From assembly GCA_000721375.1 (NCBI GenBank), contig JOGW01000019.1:124001-188000 (forward strand): a stretch of DNA of 64,000 nt, in the 5' to 3' direction. Of the stretch, positions 26,703 through 36,178 are shown piece by piece (positions within the stretch are counted from its first letter, which is position 1; every line of letters starts with the position of its first letter). The notes beneath the pieces are model-generated. The model saw nothing but the letters and a program-made list of their open reading frames with translations. It searched no databases and was not told where the DNA came from. The position numbers and the translations under genes were made by a program. The DNA is from Streptomyces sp. NRRL B-3428. GTDB lineage: Bacteria; Actinomycetota; Actinomycetes; Streptomycetales; Streptomycetaceae.

Positions 26703-27325
26703 CATCCGCACCGTCCCCGGCCGGCCGCGGACTGGCCGCGTCGTGGTCCCTCCTCGCCGCCGCCGCGGTCCTGATGCTGATCGGTACGCAAGGGGGACCG
26801 GCCGCCGCACCCCCTCCGCAGCCCGCGCCCCGGCAGGCCGGCCACGCGGCCCCGGACAGCACCGCCCCCGCGCTGCCGCCGTCCGAGCCCACGCGGGTGC
26901 GCGTCCCCTCGATCGGCGTCGACGCACCCCTGACCCCGCTCGCCCTGGACGCCGACGGCCGTCTCGCCGCCCCCGCGCCGAACCGTCCGGAACTCGCCGG
27001 CTGGTACGCCGACGGCACCTCACCCGGAGCCGTCGGCACCGCGATCGTGGCCGGCCACGTGGACACCGCCACCGGCCCCGCCGTTTTTTACGGCCTCGGC
27101 GCGCTGCGTCCCGGCGCCGCCCTCGCCATCGACCGCGCCGACGGCCGCACCGCCCACTTCACGGTGGACTCGGTCGAGGTGTACCCGGCCGACGACTTCC
27201 CCGACGACAGGGTCTACGGCACGGCGGCACGCCCCGAACTCCGCCTCATCACCTGCGGCGGCGGCTTCGACAAGAAGAAGGGCCGCTACCGGGGCAACGT
27301 CGTCGTCTTCGCGCATCTGATCTGA
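26696..27325 (+). CDS. Class F sortase
   Basis: 209 residues. One N-terminal transmembrane helix (about 11-32), a Pro/Ala-rich stalk to about residue 65, then the sortase barrel. The catalytic His is in AGHVDT, the Cys in LITCGG, and the Arg in KGRYRGN near the C-terminus. Class F enzymes are common in actinobacteria and transpeptidate surface proteins to the wall. The TTG start follows GAGGCAGC and is embedded in the 35-bp repeat. The neighbour at 26046 is the probable substrate. Confidence 0.9.
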   Translation: MKSSAPSPAGRGLAASWSLLAAAAVLMLIGTQGGPAAAPPPQPAPRQAGHAAPDSTAPALPPSEPTRVRVPSIGVDAPLTPLALDADGRLAAPAPNRPELAGWYADGTSPGAVGTAIVAGHVDTATGPAVFYGLGALRPGAALAIDRADGRTAHFTVDSVEVYPADDFPDDRVYGTAARPELRLITCGGGFDKKKGRYRGNVVVFAHLI

Positions 27326-27509
27326 CGTACGCGAAGCAGGTCCGTACGCCCGCACGCCCGTACGCCCGTATGCCCAACGAACTCCTCGCCCGCGCCGCCA
27401 CCACCCGCCGCGTCCTGACCCGGGGCGGCAGCCCCGACCGGCCGTCTGCAGCGAACTCCTCGACGTGCTCTCCGCACAGGGGGCGGGTGGTTCTGCCGGG
27501 CGAGGAGGG

Positions 27510-28343
27510 TCAGCGCAGTCCGGCGAACAGATCGTCCTCGGGCAGCGCCGCGCCGGTGGTGTCCTTGACCCGTACGAAGGTCTCGGTGCCCATCAGTTCG
27601 GCGAACCTCTCCTTGCCCATCTTGAGGAAGAAGATGTTCTCGCCCTGACTGGCGTGCGCGGCCAGCGCGTCGAACTTCTGGCCGCTGAACGCGACAGTGT
27701 CCACCCACGTGCTGATCTCGTCGTCGGGGAGGCCGATCTCGGCCATCGCGGCGGCCTCGGCGGGATCCGGCTCCGGCATGTCCGGCAGGAACTCACGCAT
27801 GATCTCCCCGAACCGCTGCATCCCGGAGCGGGGCATCGTCGTCCAGTAGACCTTCGGCGTCAGCTCGACCATCTCCAGGGCCGCCATCGTGATGCGGTGC
27901 GCCTGGATGTGGTCGGGATGTCCGTAGAAACCGTTCTCGTCGTACGTGACGACCACATCGGGCTGGTAGTGCCGCATGAGTTCCGCGAGCCGGGCGGCGC
28001 CTTCCTCCACGGGGGTGTTCCAGAAGGAGCCGGGGGCGTCGTTGCTCGGCCAGCCCATCATCCCGGAGTCGCCGTAGTCGAACATCTCCAGATCGCTGAT
28101 CTTCAGCACGTCACAGCTGGCTTCGAGTTCCTGCCGGCGCATCCGGGCGACGGCCGCCGGGTCGTGCCCGGGGTCACCCGGTTTCACGCCTCCCGGTCCG
28201 TCACCGCAGGCGCCGTCGGTACAGGTCACGAGAACCGTACGGAAGCCTTCTGCCGCATACCGCGCGAGCACCCCTCCGGTCCCTGTGGCCTCGTCGTCGG
28301 GGTGGGCGTGCACTGCCATGAGAGTCAACGGCCGGTCAGTCAC
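27510..28343 (-). CDS. mca: Mycothiol S-conjugate amidase
   Basis: 277 residues of the PIG-L/LmbE deacetylase family. The zinc-binding motif HAHPDDE is at about 9-15, and further conserved parts are TCTDGACGD, FYGHPDHIQAH and the C-terminal SQGENIFFLKMG, which fits Mca better than the related MshB. Mca cleaves mycothiol conjugates to release mercapturic acids and so detoxifies electrophiles and antibiotics. The GTG at 28343 has an AGGAGG nearby; an ATG ten codons upstream has a poorer site. Divergent from the PcaL-like gene. Confidence 0.9.
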   Translation of the reverse strand: MTDRPLTLMAVHAHPDDEATGTGGVLARYAAEGFRTVLVTCTDGACGDGPGGVKPGDPGHDPAAVARMRRQELEASCDVLKISDLEMFDYGDSGMMGWPSNDAPGSFWNTPVEEGAARLAELMRHYQPDVVVTYDENGFYGHPDHIQAHRITMAALEMVELTPKVYWTTMPRSGMQRFGEIMREFLPDMPEPDPAEAAAMAEIGLPDDEISTWVDTVAFSGQKFDALAAHASQGENIFFLKMGKERFAELMGTETFVRVKDTTGAALPEDDLFAGLR

Positions 28344-28566
28344 GGAACGGTCCTCCTGTGGAGATAGATCCAATATGCAGCGGAATCATGCGTAATCAGT
28401 CGGAATCATGCGCGGGAGTGGATGTGGATACAGCGCCGATCCCCCGCTCGATGCAACTGTGCCCGCCGGACCGGATGTTCCCGGCGCGGCCGCTCCACCT
28501 GTTTTCACTTGATCCGTCAGCCATCCTCACAGCCCCTGTCCGAGGCCCACAGGGCGATATGAGAGC

Positions 28567-29883
28567 GTGCAGTGCGTGAGTGAGACACCGCAGCAGACAC
28601 CCCAGCAGACACCGCAGAACACCTTGCAGTACCGCTTCGACGGCCCGGACGGCGCCCCGGTCCTGATCCTGGGCCCCTCCCTCGGGACCACATGGCACAT
28701 GTGGGACCGCCAGATACCGGAGCTCACCCAGACCTGGCGCGTCCTGCGGTTCGATCTGCCCGGGCACGGCGGTGCGCCCGCACACGCCGCGGACTCCGTG
28801 GGGGCGCTCGCCGACCGGCTGCTCGCGACGCTCGACGAGGTCGGGGTGCAGCGCTTCGGGTACGCGGGCTGTGCGCTGGGCGGCGCGATCGGGGCCGATC
28901 TGGCGCTGCGCCACCCGCAGCGCGTCGCCTCGCTCGCGCTGATCGCCGCGTCGCCCCGGTTCGGGACCGCGGACGAGTTCCGCCGGCGGGGAGTGATCGT
29001 CCGTACGAACGGACTCGAGCCCGTCTCGCGCACCTCGCCCGAGCGCTGGTTCACCCCCGGCTTCGCGGCCGCGCAGCCCGCGATCACCGAGTGGGCGGTG
29101 CAGATGGTGCGCACCACCGACCCCGGCTGCTACATAGCGGCCTGTGAGGCGCTCGCCTCCTTCGACATACGGGAGGACCTCGGCCGGATCGGCGTACCGG
29201 CCCTCGTCCTGGTCGGTTCCGAGGACCAGGTGACCGGGCCCGCCGAGGCGCGCACCCTGGTCGCCGGAATTCCGGACGCACGGCTCGCGGTCGTGCCGGG
29301 TGCCTCGCATCTCGCGCCGGTCGAGCAGCCGGCCGCCGTCACGGATCTGCTCGTGCACCACTTCTCCACCGCCTGGACCGAGGACCGTGCGGCACTCGCC
29401 GCACCGCCCGCCGTCCCGGTGCTCGCCCCGGTCGGTGAGACGCGGGGGCCGGTCGCCGAGATCGCGCCCATGGCGGAGCAGCCCGAGCGGACGGACGGCC
29501 GCCCGGACCCGTACGACATGGGGATGAAGGTCCGTCGTGAGGTGCTCGGCGACGCGCATGTGGACCGGGCGCTCGCGGGCAGCGAAGCGTTCTCGGACGA
29601 CTTCCAGGACCTGCTCACGCGGTACGCGTGGGGCGAGGTCTGGGCCCGCCCCGGTCTGGAGCGCCGGATGCGCAGCGCCGTGACGCTCACCGCGCTGGTC
29701 GCCGGCGGTCACCACGAGGAGCTCGCCGTCCACATTCGGGCCGCCCTGCGCAACGGGCTCACCCCGGAGGAGATCAAGGAGATCCTGCTCCAGACCGCCG
29801 TCTACTGCGGGGTTCCGGCGGCGAACATCGCGTTCCGCGTCGCGCAGACCGTGATCCGCGAGGAGACCACGCCCCGCGAGTAG
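28567..29883 (+). CDS. pcaL: PcaL-like fusion: 3-oxoadipate enol-lactonase / 4-carboxymuconolactone decarboxylase
   Basis: 438 residues (435 if the second GTG at 28576, better spaced from GAGAG, is used). The first ~275 residues form an alpha/beta hydrolase (PcaD-like); the final ~125 form the carboxymuconolactone decarboxylase domain (DPYDMGMKVRREVLGDAHVD, ILLQTAVYCGVPAANIAF). In PcaD enzymes the nucleophile elbow is G-x-S-x-G; here it reads AGCALGGA, with Ala103 where Ser is expected. The Asp and His regions (GSEDQVT, ASHLAPVE) remain. No other protocatechuate genes are adjacent, so this may be an orphan copy with only the decarboxylase active. Confidence 0.82.
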   Translation: MQCVSETPQQTPQQTPQNTLQYRFDGPDGAPVLILGPSLGTTWHMWDRQIPELTQTWRVLRFDLPGHGGAPAHAADSVGALADRLLATLDEVGVQRFGYAGCALGGAIGADLALRHPQRVASLALIAASPRFGTADEFRRRGVIVRTNGLEPVSRTSPERWFTPGFAAAQPAITEWAVQMVRTTDPGCYIAACEALASFDIREDLGRIGVPALVLVGSEDQVTGPAEARTLVAGIPDARLAVVPGASHLAPVEQPAAVTDLLVHHFSTAWTEDRAALAAPPAVPVLAPVGETRGPVAEIAPMAEQPERTDGRPDPYDMGMKVRREVLGDAHVDRALAGSEAFSDDFQDLLTRYAWGEVWARPGLERRMRSAVTLTALVAGGHHEELAVHIRAALRNGLTPEEIKEILLQTAVYCGVPAANIAFRVAQTVIREETTPRE

Positions 29884-29893
29884 GACCCGCGTC

Positions 29894-30535
29894 TCAGAGC
29901 CCCGTGCCGTCCCCGGGCGCGAGCCGCAGATGGTCCGCGCCGCTCAGATTCGTCAGATGGGTGTCGTACACGGGACGGGCCAGATCGGTGAGCAGGGCGT
30001 CGTGGACGTCGATGGTGCGCTGCGGCTTGACCTCGCGTACGTACTCGATGACCTCGGAGATCTTGCTCCAGGGCGCCATCACCGGCAGCAGCAGCGTGTC
30101 CACGGGGTGGTCGGGCACGGTGAGTGCGTCGCCGGGGTGGAAGACCGAACCGTCCACCAAGAAGCCGACGTTGGTGATCCTCGGCAGGTCGGGGTGGATC
30201 ACCGCGTGCAGCTCGCCGTGCACCTGGACGTCGAAGCCGGCGGCGGTGAACGTGTCCCCGTGGCCGACGGTGTGGACACGGCCGGGGAACGCCGCCGAGA
30301 TCTGGTCGGCGACCGAGCGCAGCGTCCAGATCTCGGCGGCGGGGTTGGCTTCAAGGGCGGCCCGCAGCCGGTCCTCGGCGAAGTGGTCGGGGTGCTCGTG
30401 CGTGACGAGGATCGCGTCGGCGCCCACCGCGGCGTCGGCCTCCCCGAAGAGCCCGGGGTCGATGACGAGCGCGCCGCCGTCCTTCTCGAGCCGTACACAT
30501 GCGTGGGTCTTCTTGGTCAGCTCCATGGCACCCAT
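29894..30535 (-). CDS. MBL-fold metal-dependent hydrolase (UlaG-like)
   Basis: 213 residues. The metallo-beta-lactamase signature THEHPDHF is at about 45-52, with later metal ligands in GELHAVIHPD and ALTVPDHPVDTLLLPV. The family includes lactonases and phosphodiesterases, and specificity cannot be assigned. Of two nearby ATGs, 30535 has GGAG four bases upstream and was chosen; 30526 is possible. A long upstream frame extension has intergenic composition. Convergent with the PcaL-like gene. Confidence 0.85.
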   Translation of the reverse strand: MGAMELTKKTHACVRLEKDGGALVIDPGLFGEADAAVGADAILVTHEHPDHFAEDRLRAALEANPAAEIWTLRSVADQISAAFPGRVHTVGHGDTFTAAGFDVQVHGELHAVIHPDLPRITNVGFLVDGSVFHPGDALTVPDHPVDTLLLPVMAPWSKISEVIEYVREVKPQRTIDVHDALLTDLARPVYDTHLTNLSGADHLRLAPGDGTGL

Positions 30536-30632
30536 CTTGCTCCGGCACGGGCCGGGCTTCGACCCCGGGCCGTGCGGGCCCGCGAACCCCGACGGAACCG
30601 GCACTGTCAGACCGCACCGGTAGATTGGCCGT

Positions 30633-31412
30633 ATGCGTATCGCCACCTGGAACGTGAACTCCGTGACCGCCCGACTGCCCCGCCTCCTGGCCTGGCTGGA
30701 GAACAGCGGCACGGACGTGCTGTGCATCCAGGAGACCAAGTGCGCGGCCGAGCAGTTCCCCGCCGACGAGCTGCGCGAGCTGGGCTACGAGTCGGCGGTG
30801 AACGCGACAGGCCGGTGGAACGGTGTCGCGCTCGTCTCCCGCGTAGGACTGGAGGACGTGGTCAAGGGCCTGCCCGGCGACCCCGGCTACGACGGCGCCG
30901 AGGAGCCCCGCGCCATCTCCGCCACCGTCGGCGGCGCCCGCGTCTGGTCGGTCTACGTGCCCAACGGGCGCGAGCCCGACCACGCGCACTACGCGTACAA
31001 GCTGCAGTGGTTCGAAGCCCTCAAGGCGGCCATCGCCGGTGACGCCCAGGGCTCGCGCCCCTTCGCCGTGCTCGGCGACTTCAATGTGGCCCCGACCGAC
31101 GACGACGTCTGGGACATCAGCCTCTTCGAGGGTGCGACCCATGTGACCCCGGCCGAGCGCGCCGCCCTGACCGCCCTGCGCGAGACGGGCCTGACGGACG
31201 TCATGCCGCGCCCCCTGAAGTACGACGTGCCCTTCACGTTCTGGGACTACCGCAACCTCGGCTTCCCGAAGAACCGCGGCATGCGCATCGACCTGGTCTA
31301 CGGGAACGCCGCGTTCCAGAAGGCCGTCACCGACTCCTACGTGGACCGCGAGGAGCGCAAGGGCAAGGGCGCATCCGACCACGCGCCGGTCGTGGTCGAC
31401 CTGGACATCTGA
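30633..31412 (+). CDS. xth: Exodeoxyribonuclease III
   Basis: 259 residues of the ExoIII/APE endonuclease family. N-terminal MRIATWNVNSV, QETK (metal-binding Glu), the GDFNVAPTDDD active-site segment, RIDLVYGN and the C-terminal SDHAPVVVDLDI are all intact. It cleaves at abasic sites and removes 3' blocks in base excision repair. Full length. It is divergent from the MBL gene and followed by a strong hairpin terminator. Confidence 0.95.
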   Translation: MRIATWNVNSVTARLPRLLAWLENSGTDVLCIQETKCAAEQFPADELRELGYESAVNATGRWNGVALVSRVGLEDVVKGLPGDPGYDGAEEPRAISATVGGARVWSVYVPNGREPDHAHYAYKLQWFEALKAAIAGDAQGSRPFAVLGDFNVAPTDDDVWDISLFEGATHVTPAERAALTALRETGLTDVMPRPLKYDVPFTFWDYRNLGFPKNRGMRIDLVYGNAAFQKAVTDSYVDREERKGKGASDHAPVVVDLDI

Positions 31413-31462
31413 CCGTACGACGACGTCCGACCGTACGGACCGGGGGACCTGAGACCCGCCCA

Positions 31463-31498
31463 CGAGGGTCGGTCGGCTCTGCTGCCGACCGACCCTCG
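31463..31498 (+). terminator. Perfect 15-bp hairpin after exonuclease III
   Basis: CGAGGGTCGGTCGGC pairs exactly with GCCGACCGACCCTCG around a 6-nt loop. It lies between the exonuclease and ClC genes; no T-run follows. Confidence 0.8.
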
Positions 31499-31515
31499 CG
31501 GCATACCGTGGCGGT

Positions 31516-32868
31516 ATGCCCAGATCTGTCCGTATTTCTCTCTCGGGTGAGACGGCGGAGCAGCTGCAGACCCTCTCTCTGGCGGTCGTGATCGGTGTCG
31601 GCGCAGGTGCCGGCGCGGTTCTCTTCCGCTGGATGGTGATGGGGGCGACCCGGCTGTTCTCCGGCCATGCCGACTACGCGGCCGCCGGCGGCGAGGCCCA
31701 CCCGCTGCTCCCGCACCTCGGCCCGTTCTTCCTGCTGCTCGCCCCTGTCGTGGCCGGTCTCCTCTACGGCCCGCTCGTCCACCGCTACGCCCGTGAGGCC
31801 CGCGGGCACGGGGTCCCCGAGGTCATGCTGGCGGTCGCGCGGAGCGGCGGCCGGATCAAGGGCCGCGTCGCCGTGGTGAAGTCCCTGGCCTCGGCGCTGT
31901 GCATCGGCGGCGGCGGCAGCGTCGGCCGCGAGGGCCCCATCGTGCAGATCGGCTCGGCGCTCGGCTCCACCCTGGGCCGTCTCGTACGCGCCGACGAACA
32001 GCGCACCACGCTGCTGCTCGCCTGCGGCGCGGCGGGCGGTATCGCCGCGACCTTCAACGCACCGCTCGCGGGCGTGGTGTTCGCCCTGGAACTGATCCTG
32101 CGCCGCTGGACCGCCCGCTCCTTCGGCATGCTGGCCGTCGCCTCCGTCACGGCCTGCGCCCTGGCCCGCGCGGTCTTCGGCAGCGAGGTCTTCCTGCCGC
32201 TGCCCGGTCTGACCGTCCAACACCCCGACCAGTACGTCCTGTTCGCGATCCTCGGCCTCGTCGCGGGCGTGGTCGGCATCGTCTTCACCCGCTTCCTCTA
32301 CCTCGTCGAGGACGTCTGCGACCGCATCTGGCGCGGCCCCGAATGGCTGCGTCCCGCCGTCGGCGGCCTCGCGCTCGGCGCCCTGCTGCTCGCACTGCCG
32401 CAGATGTACGGGGTGGGCTACCCGATCCTCGAAGACGCCGCCCACGGCAAGTACGCGCTCGGCCTGCTGCTTCTGCTCCTGGTCGGCAAGATGGTCGCGA
32501 CCAGCCTCACCATGGGCATCGGCGGCTCGGGCGGGGTCTTCGCCCCCTCCCTGTTCATCGGCGCCATGCTCGGCGCGGTCTTCGGTATCGCCGCCGCCAC
32601 ACTGATGCCCGGACACGCGGCGGCCCCCGCCGCGTTCGCCATGGTCGGCATGGCGGCCGTGTTCACCGGCAGCGCCCGCGCACCCATCGTCGCCGTGGTG
32701 ATCATGCTCGAACTGACCGGCGCGTACGGCCTGTTGATGCCGCTGCTCCTCGCGGTGGCACTCTCCGCGGGTGTCAGTCGCCTCCTGAGCCGCGAGACCG
32801 TCTACACGCTGAAGCTGGCCCGCCGGGGCATCGACCTGTCACGCCCGCAAGTCGCCACGGCTGCCTGA
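31516..32868 (+). CDS. ClC-family chloride channel/transporter
   Basis: 450 residues with about ten hydrophobic segments. Selectivity-filter motifs are visible: GSVGREGPIVQIGS (with the gating Glu) and GSGGVFAPSLFIGAMLG. No CBS domains follow the membrane core. ClC proteins are chloride channels or Cl-/H+ antiporters used in pH and volume homeostasis. ATG at 31516 sits just after a terminator hairpin, so it has its own promoter. Confidence 0.93.
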   Translation: MPRSVRISLSGETAEQLQTLSLAVVIGVGAGAGAVLFRWMVMGATRLFSGHADYAAAGGEAHPLLPHLGPFFLLLAPVVAGLLYGPLVHRYAREARGHGVPEVMLAVARSGGRIKGRVAVVKSLASALCIGGGGSVGREGPIVQIGSALGSTLGRLVRADEQRTTLLLACGAAGGIAATFNAPLAGVVFALELILRRWTARSFGMLAVASVTACALARAVFGSEVFLPLPGLTVQHPDQYVLFAILGLVAGVVGIVFTRFLYLVEDVCDRIWRGPEWLRPAVGGLALGALLLALPQMYGVGYPILEDAAHGKYALGLLLLLLVGKMVATSLTMGIGGSGGVFAPSLFIGAMLGAVFGIAAATLMPGHAAAPAAFAMVGMAAVFTGSARAPIVAVVIMLELTGAYGLLMPLLLAVALSAGVSRLLSRETVYTLKLARRGIDLSRPQVATAA

Positions 32869-32879
32869 ACCCCGGCTCC

Positions 32880-34640
32880 TCACAGCACCGTCAGGTCGAT
32901 CGACTCGCCCAGCGCCGCGAGCCCCGTATCGCCCGGATGCAGATGATCCCCGCTGTCGTACGCGGGCAGCAGCCGCGACGGATGTGCCGGATCGCGCAGT
33001 ACGGCGTCGAAGTCGAGCACCGCGTCATACACCCCGCCGGTGCGGATCCACTCGTTCACTGCCCTGCGCTCCGCGTCCGCCGCGGCCGTGCACCGTGCCT
33101 CGCCCTCGCAGGGGGCGATGGTCGCGGCCACGGCACGCAGCCCCCGGCCGTGGGCACGTTCGGCGATCTCCCGCAGCCCGTCGGTGACTTGCCCCGCCTT
33201 CGCGCCCCACCGCACGTCGTTGACACCCTCGAAGACCACGACCGTACGCACCCGTGGCCGCGCCAGGACGTCACGCTCCAGGCGGTGCAGCGCGCTCACC
33301 CCGCCGGTGTCCGTGGACACCCCGTCGCCGGTGTAGCGGTCACTCGCGACCCGGTTGGCGGAGATGCCGGCGTTGAGCACGCCGTAGCGCGGGAGATCGT
33401 CCTGCGCGAGCAGCCGGCGCGCCAGGACGTTCGGCCAGCGCCGGTCGGCGCCCGGTGTGGACTTCTCGCCGTCGGTGATCGAGTCGCCGAGCAGCACGAT
33501 GGACCGCGCCCTGCCGCCCACATCGACACCGGTCAGAAACGGCCAGGAGGTGAGCGTCGAGTCGTACGCCGCCGGATCCGTGTCACCCGTGTGATCACCG
33601 GCCTCGCTCACGTACGAGGTCTCGTTCGCCAGGCCGTGCACGGGTGCGGCGCTCACCGTCCCCGGCAGGTGGAAGGAGACCAGGAGATCGCTGTCGGCGG
33701 GCACGTCGAAGCCGAGCGGATCGCTGAACACCTGCGCACCGGCCGGGATTTCGGTACCCGCCACCCCGCCGAACTCCAGCGGTACGGGCTTGGCGCGCGC
33801 ACCCGCGCCTTCCCCGCGCAAGGCGATACTGGCGGAGCCGATCCGTACGGGCGCAGCGGCGAAGGTGTTGGCGAGCTCGATCCGCACCCGCGGCCCGCCC
33901 GCCGAGGTGTGCACCACGAGCCGCAGCGTCCGGTCGGTCCACGGCCCCATCGCGCGGTACCCACCGGTGGCGGCCGCCCAGCTGCCCGTCCAGTCCTTCG
34001 CCTCGGCGCGTACCGACACCGCGAACACATGCAGATCCGCGGCGCCGGGATCGGGCGGCAGCTCCACCGAAGCGACCTCCCGCCCGCGCGCGAGCGGCAC
34101 GGACACCACGTACAGCCTTGCCTTCTCGGCCAGTTGACCGTCGGCGGTGTTCACGTGCGGGAGCGCCACGGACTTCGTCGCGAGCGGTCCCGAGCGCCAG
34201 TCGGGCGCGGTCAGGTGGTACGCGGAGGACGTGCCGTCCCGATAGCGCACACGCCCCGAACCGCTCGCGTCCCCGCCCGTGCCGGCCACGAGGAACGAGA
34301 GTGCCTCGCCGCGCCCGCGCACCAGTACGGCCTGCCCGTCGGCCCGTACGTTGTCCCGCTCGCCGGGTGTCGTGCGCGGCAGTCGCAGCCGTGAGGCGTC
34401 CACCGACAGGGAGCGGCCGGGCGTCCAGCCCGCGGCCGCGAGATCCCGCGCCGACAGCGAGGCGCCCGCACCGTCGAAGTCCGCCTCGCCCGGCGCGGAG
34501 TCCTCACTGATCGCCCGGTTGTCGAAGAGCCGCGCGATCGGCTCGGGCGCCTGCCGCTCGTCGGCGACCGCGAGCGCGCCCGGCGACACCCCCGCCACCA
34601 GCGCGAGGACAAGCGTTGAACCCCGCAGACCTCGGCGCAC
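32880..34640 (-). CDS. Secreted SGNH/GDSL hydrolase
   Basis: 586 residues. A Sec signal (RRGLRGSTLVLALVAGVSPGALA) precedes an N-terminal ~200-residue beta-rich region and the SGNH domain. Block I is VLLGDSITDG, block III GVNDVRWG, and block V DHLHPGDTG (Asp-x-x-His). These enzymes are esterases or lipases acting on acylated polysaccharides or lipids. The GTG at 34640 has AAGGGG about seven bases upstream and gives the cleanest signal peptide. It is convergent with the ClC gene, with 11 nt between stops. Confidence 0.88.
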   Translation of the reverse strand: MRRGLRGSTLVLALVAGVSPGALAVADERQAPEPIARLFDNRAISEDSAPGEADFDGAGASLSARDLAAAGWTPGRSLSVDASRLRLPRTTPGERDNVRADGQAVLVRGRGEALSFLVAGTGGDASGSGRVRYRDGTSSAYHLTAPDWRSGPLATKSVALPHVNTADGQLAEKARLYVVSVPLARGREVASVELPPDPGAADLHVFAVSVRAEAKDWTGSWAAATGGYRAMGPWTDRTLRLVVHTSAGGPRVRIELANTFAAAPVRIGSASIALRGEGAGARAKPVPLEFGGVAGTEIPAGAQVFSDPLGFDVPADSDLLVSFHLPGTVSAAPVHGLANETSYVSEAGDHTGDTDPAAYDSTLTSWPFLTGVDVGGRARSIVLLGDSITDGEKSTPGADRRWPNVLARRLLAQDDLPRYGVLNAGISANRVASDRYTGDGVSTDTGGVSALHRLERDVLARPRVRTVVVFEGVNDVRWGAKAGQVTDGLREIAERAHGRGLRAVAATIAPCEGEARCTAAADAERRAVNEWIRTGGVYDAVLDFDAVLRDPAHPSRLLPAYDSGDHLHPGDTGLAALGESIDLTVL

Positions 34641-34757
34641 GGACGACCCCTTCCGTTGTACGAGTGACGACGGATGCCCCATGAAGCTAAGGAGGTGGCA
34701 GGAACGCGTCAATGAAGGGGATCTGAACTGGCCCTGAATTCAAGGAAGAACGTACAA

Positions 34758-35270
34758 GTGCACGAGAAGCAAGACCGGCCCGCGCGCCCTGTGGTGCCCC
34801 GCTCGAACGGATGCGAGTCTTGTCGCATGAACATCCCTTTTGTGGATAGGTGGCGCAGGAAGCACGCGGCCGACCGCAGCGATGCGCCCCTCGCTGCCGC
34901 GTTCGAGGAGGACCCCGAAGGCGTGGCCGAGCTGCTCTCCGAGTGCGCTCTGCTGCGCTCGCAGGCCGAGAGTGTCGGCCTCGAACTCGACGACAGCCCG
35001 GCCTCCTTGGAGGCGCTCGACCAGCTGCTCCCGCGCTGGCGCGACGATCCCGAGCTGCTGCCCTGGCTGGGCAATGACGCCGGCCTCTACTTGGGCACCG
35101 TCGTCGTGCGCACCGTGCCCGGCGCCACTTGGCATGTCTGGCCCGGCGGCCACCCGGTGGTCCAGCTCGCCTCGGGCCGCGAGATCCAGGTGGTCGAGGC
35201 GGGTCTCGAGTGGGCGGTGGGCGGCGCACCGGAGTTGTCCCAGGTGTACGCGGAAGCGTCCGAGGCCTGA
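34758..35270 (+). CDS. Uncharacterised acidic protein
   Basis: 170 residues, or 147 if translation begins at MNIPFVDRWRR (34827); neither start has a strong ribosome site. It is acidic, with Leu-rich helical N-terminal half and a C-terminal strand-rich part (YLGTVVVRTVPGATWHVW). Its composition and third-position G+C look coding. I do not recognise the family with certainty; similar uncharacterised proteins occur across Streptomyces. It stands just upstream of the glutamate transporter and is probably separate from it. Confidence 0.6.
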   Translation: MHEKQDRPARPVVPRSNGCESCRMNIPFVDRWRRKHAADRSDAPLAAAFEEDPEGVAELLSECALLRSQAESVGLELDDSPASLEALDQLLPRWRDDPELLPWLGNDAGLYLGTVVVRTVPGATWHVWPGGHPVVQLASGREIQVVEAGLEWAVGGAPELSQVYAEASEA

Positions 35271-35414
35271 CAGCCCGCCGCCCGAGCCTGCGTACTGTCA
35301 ACCCCGTTGGCCAAAATACGGTTTATGCCCGATACATGCGTGTCGCCTGTTAAGTCCCATATTGCGCTGGATAGTTTGCGCGGACTGAACAGCTGAGAGT
35401 GGGCAGGTCCGTAC

Positions 35415-36158
<744 letters not shown>

Positions 36159-36178
36159 CGGGGGACGGGACTCAAGGA

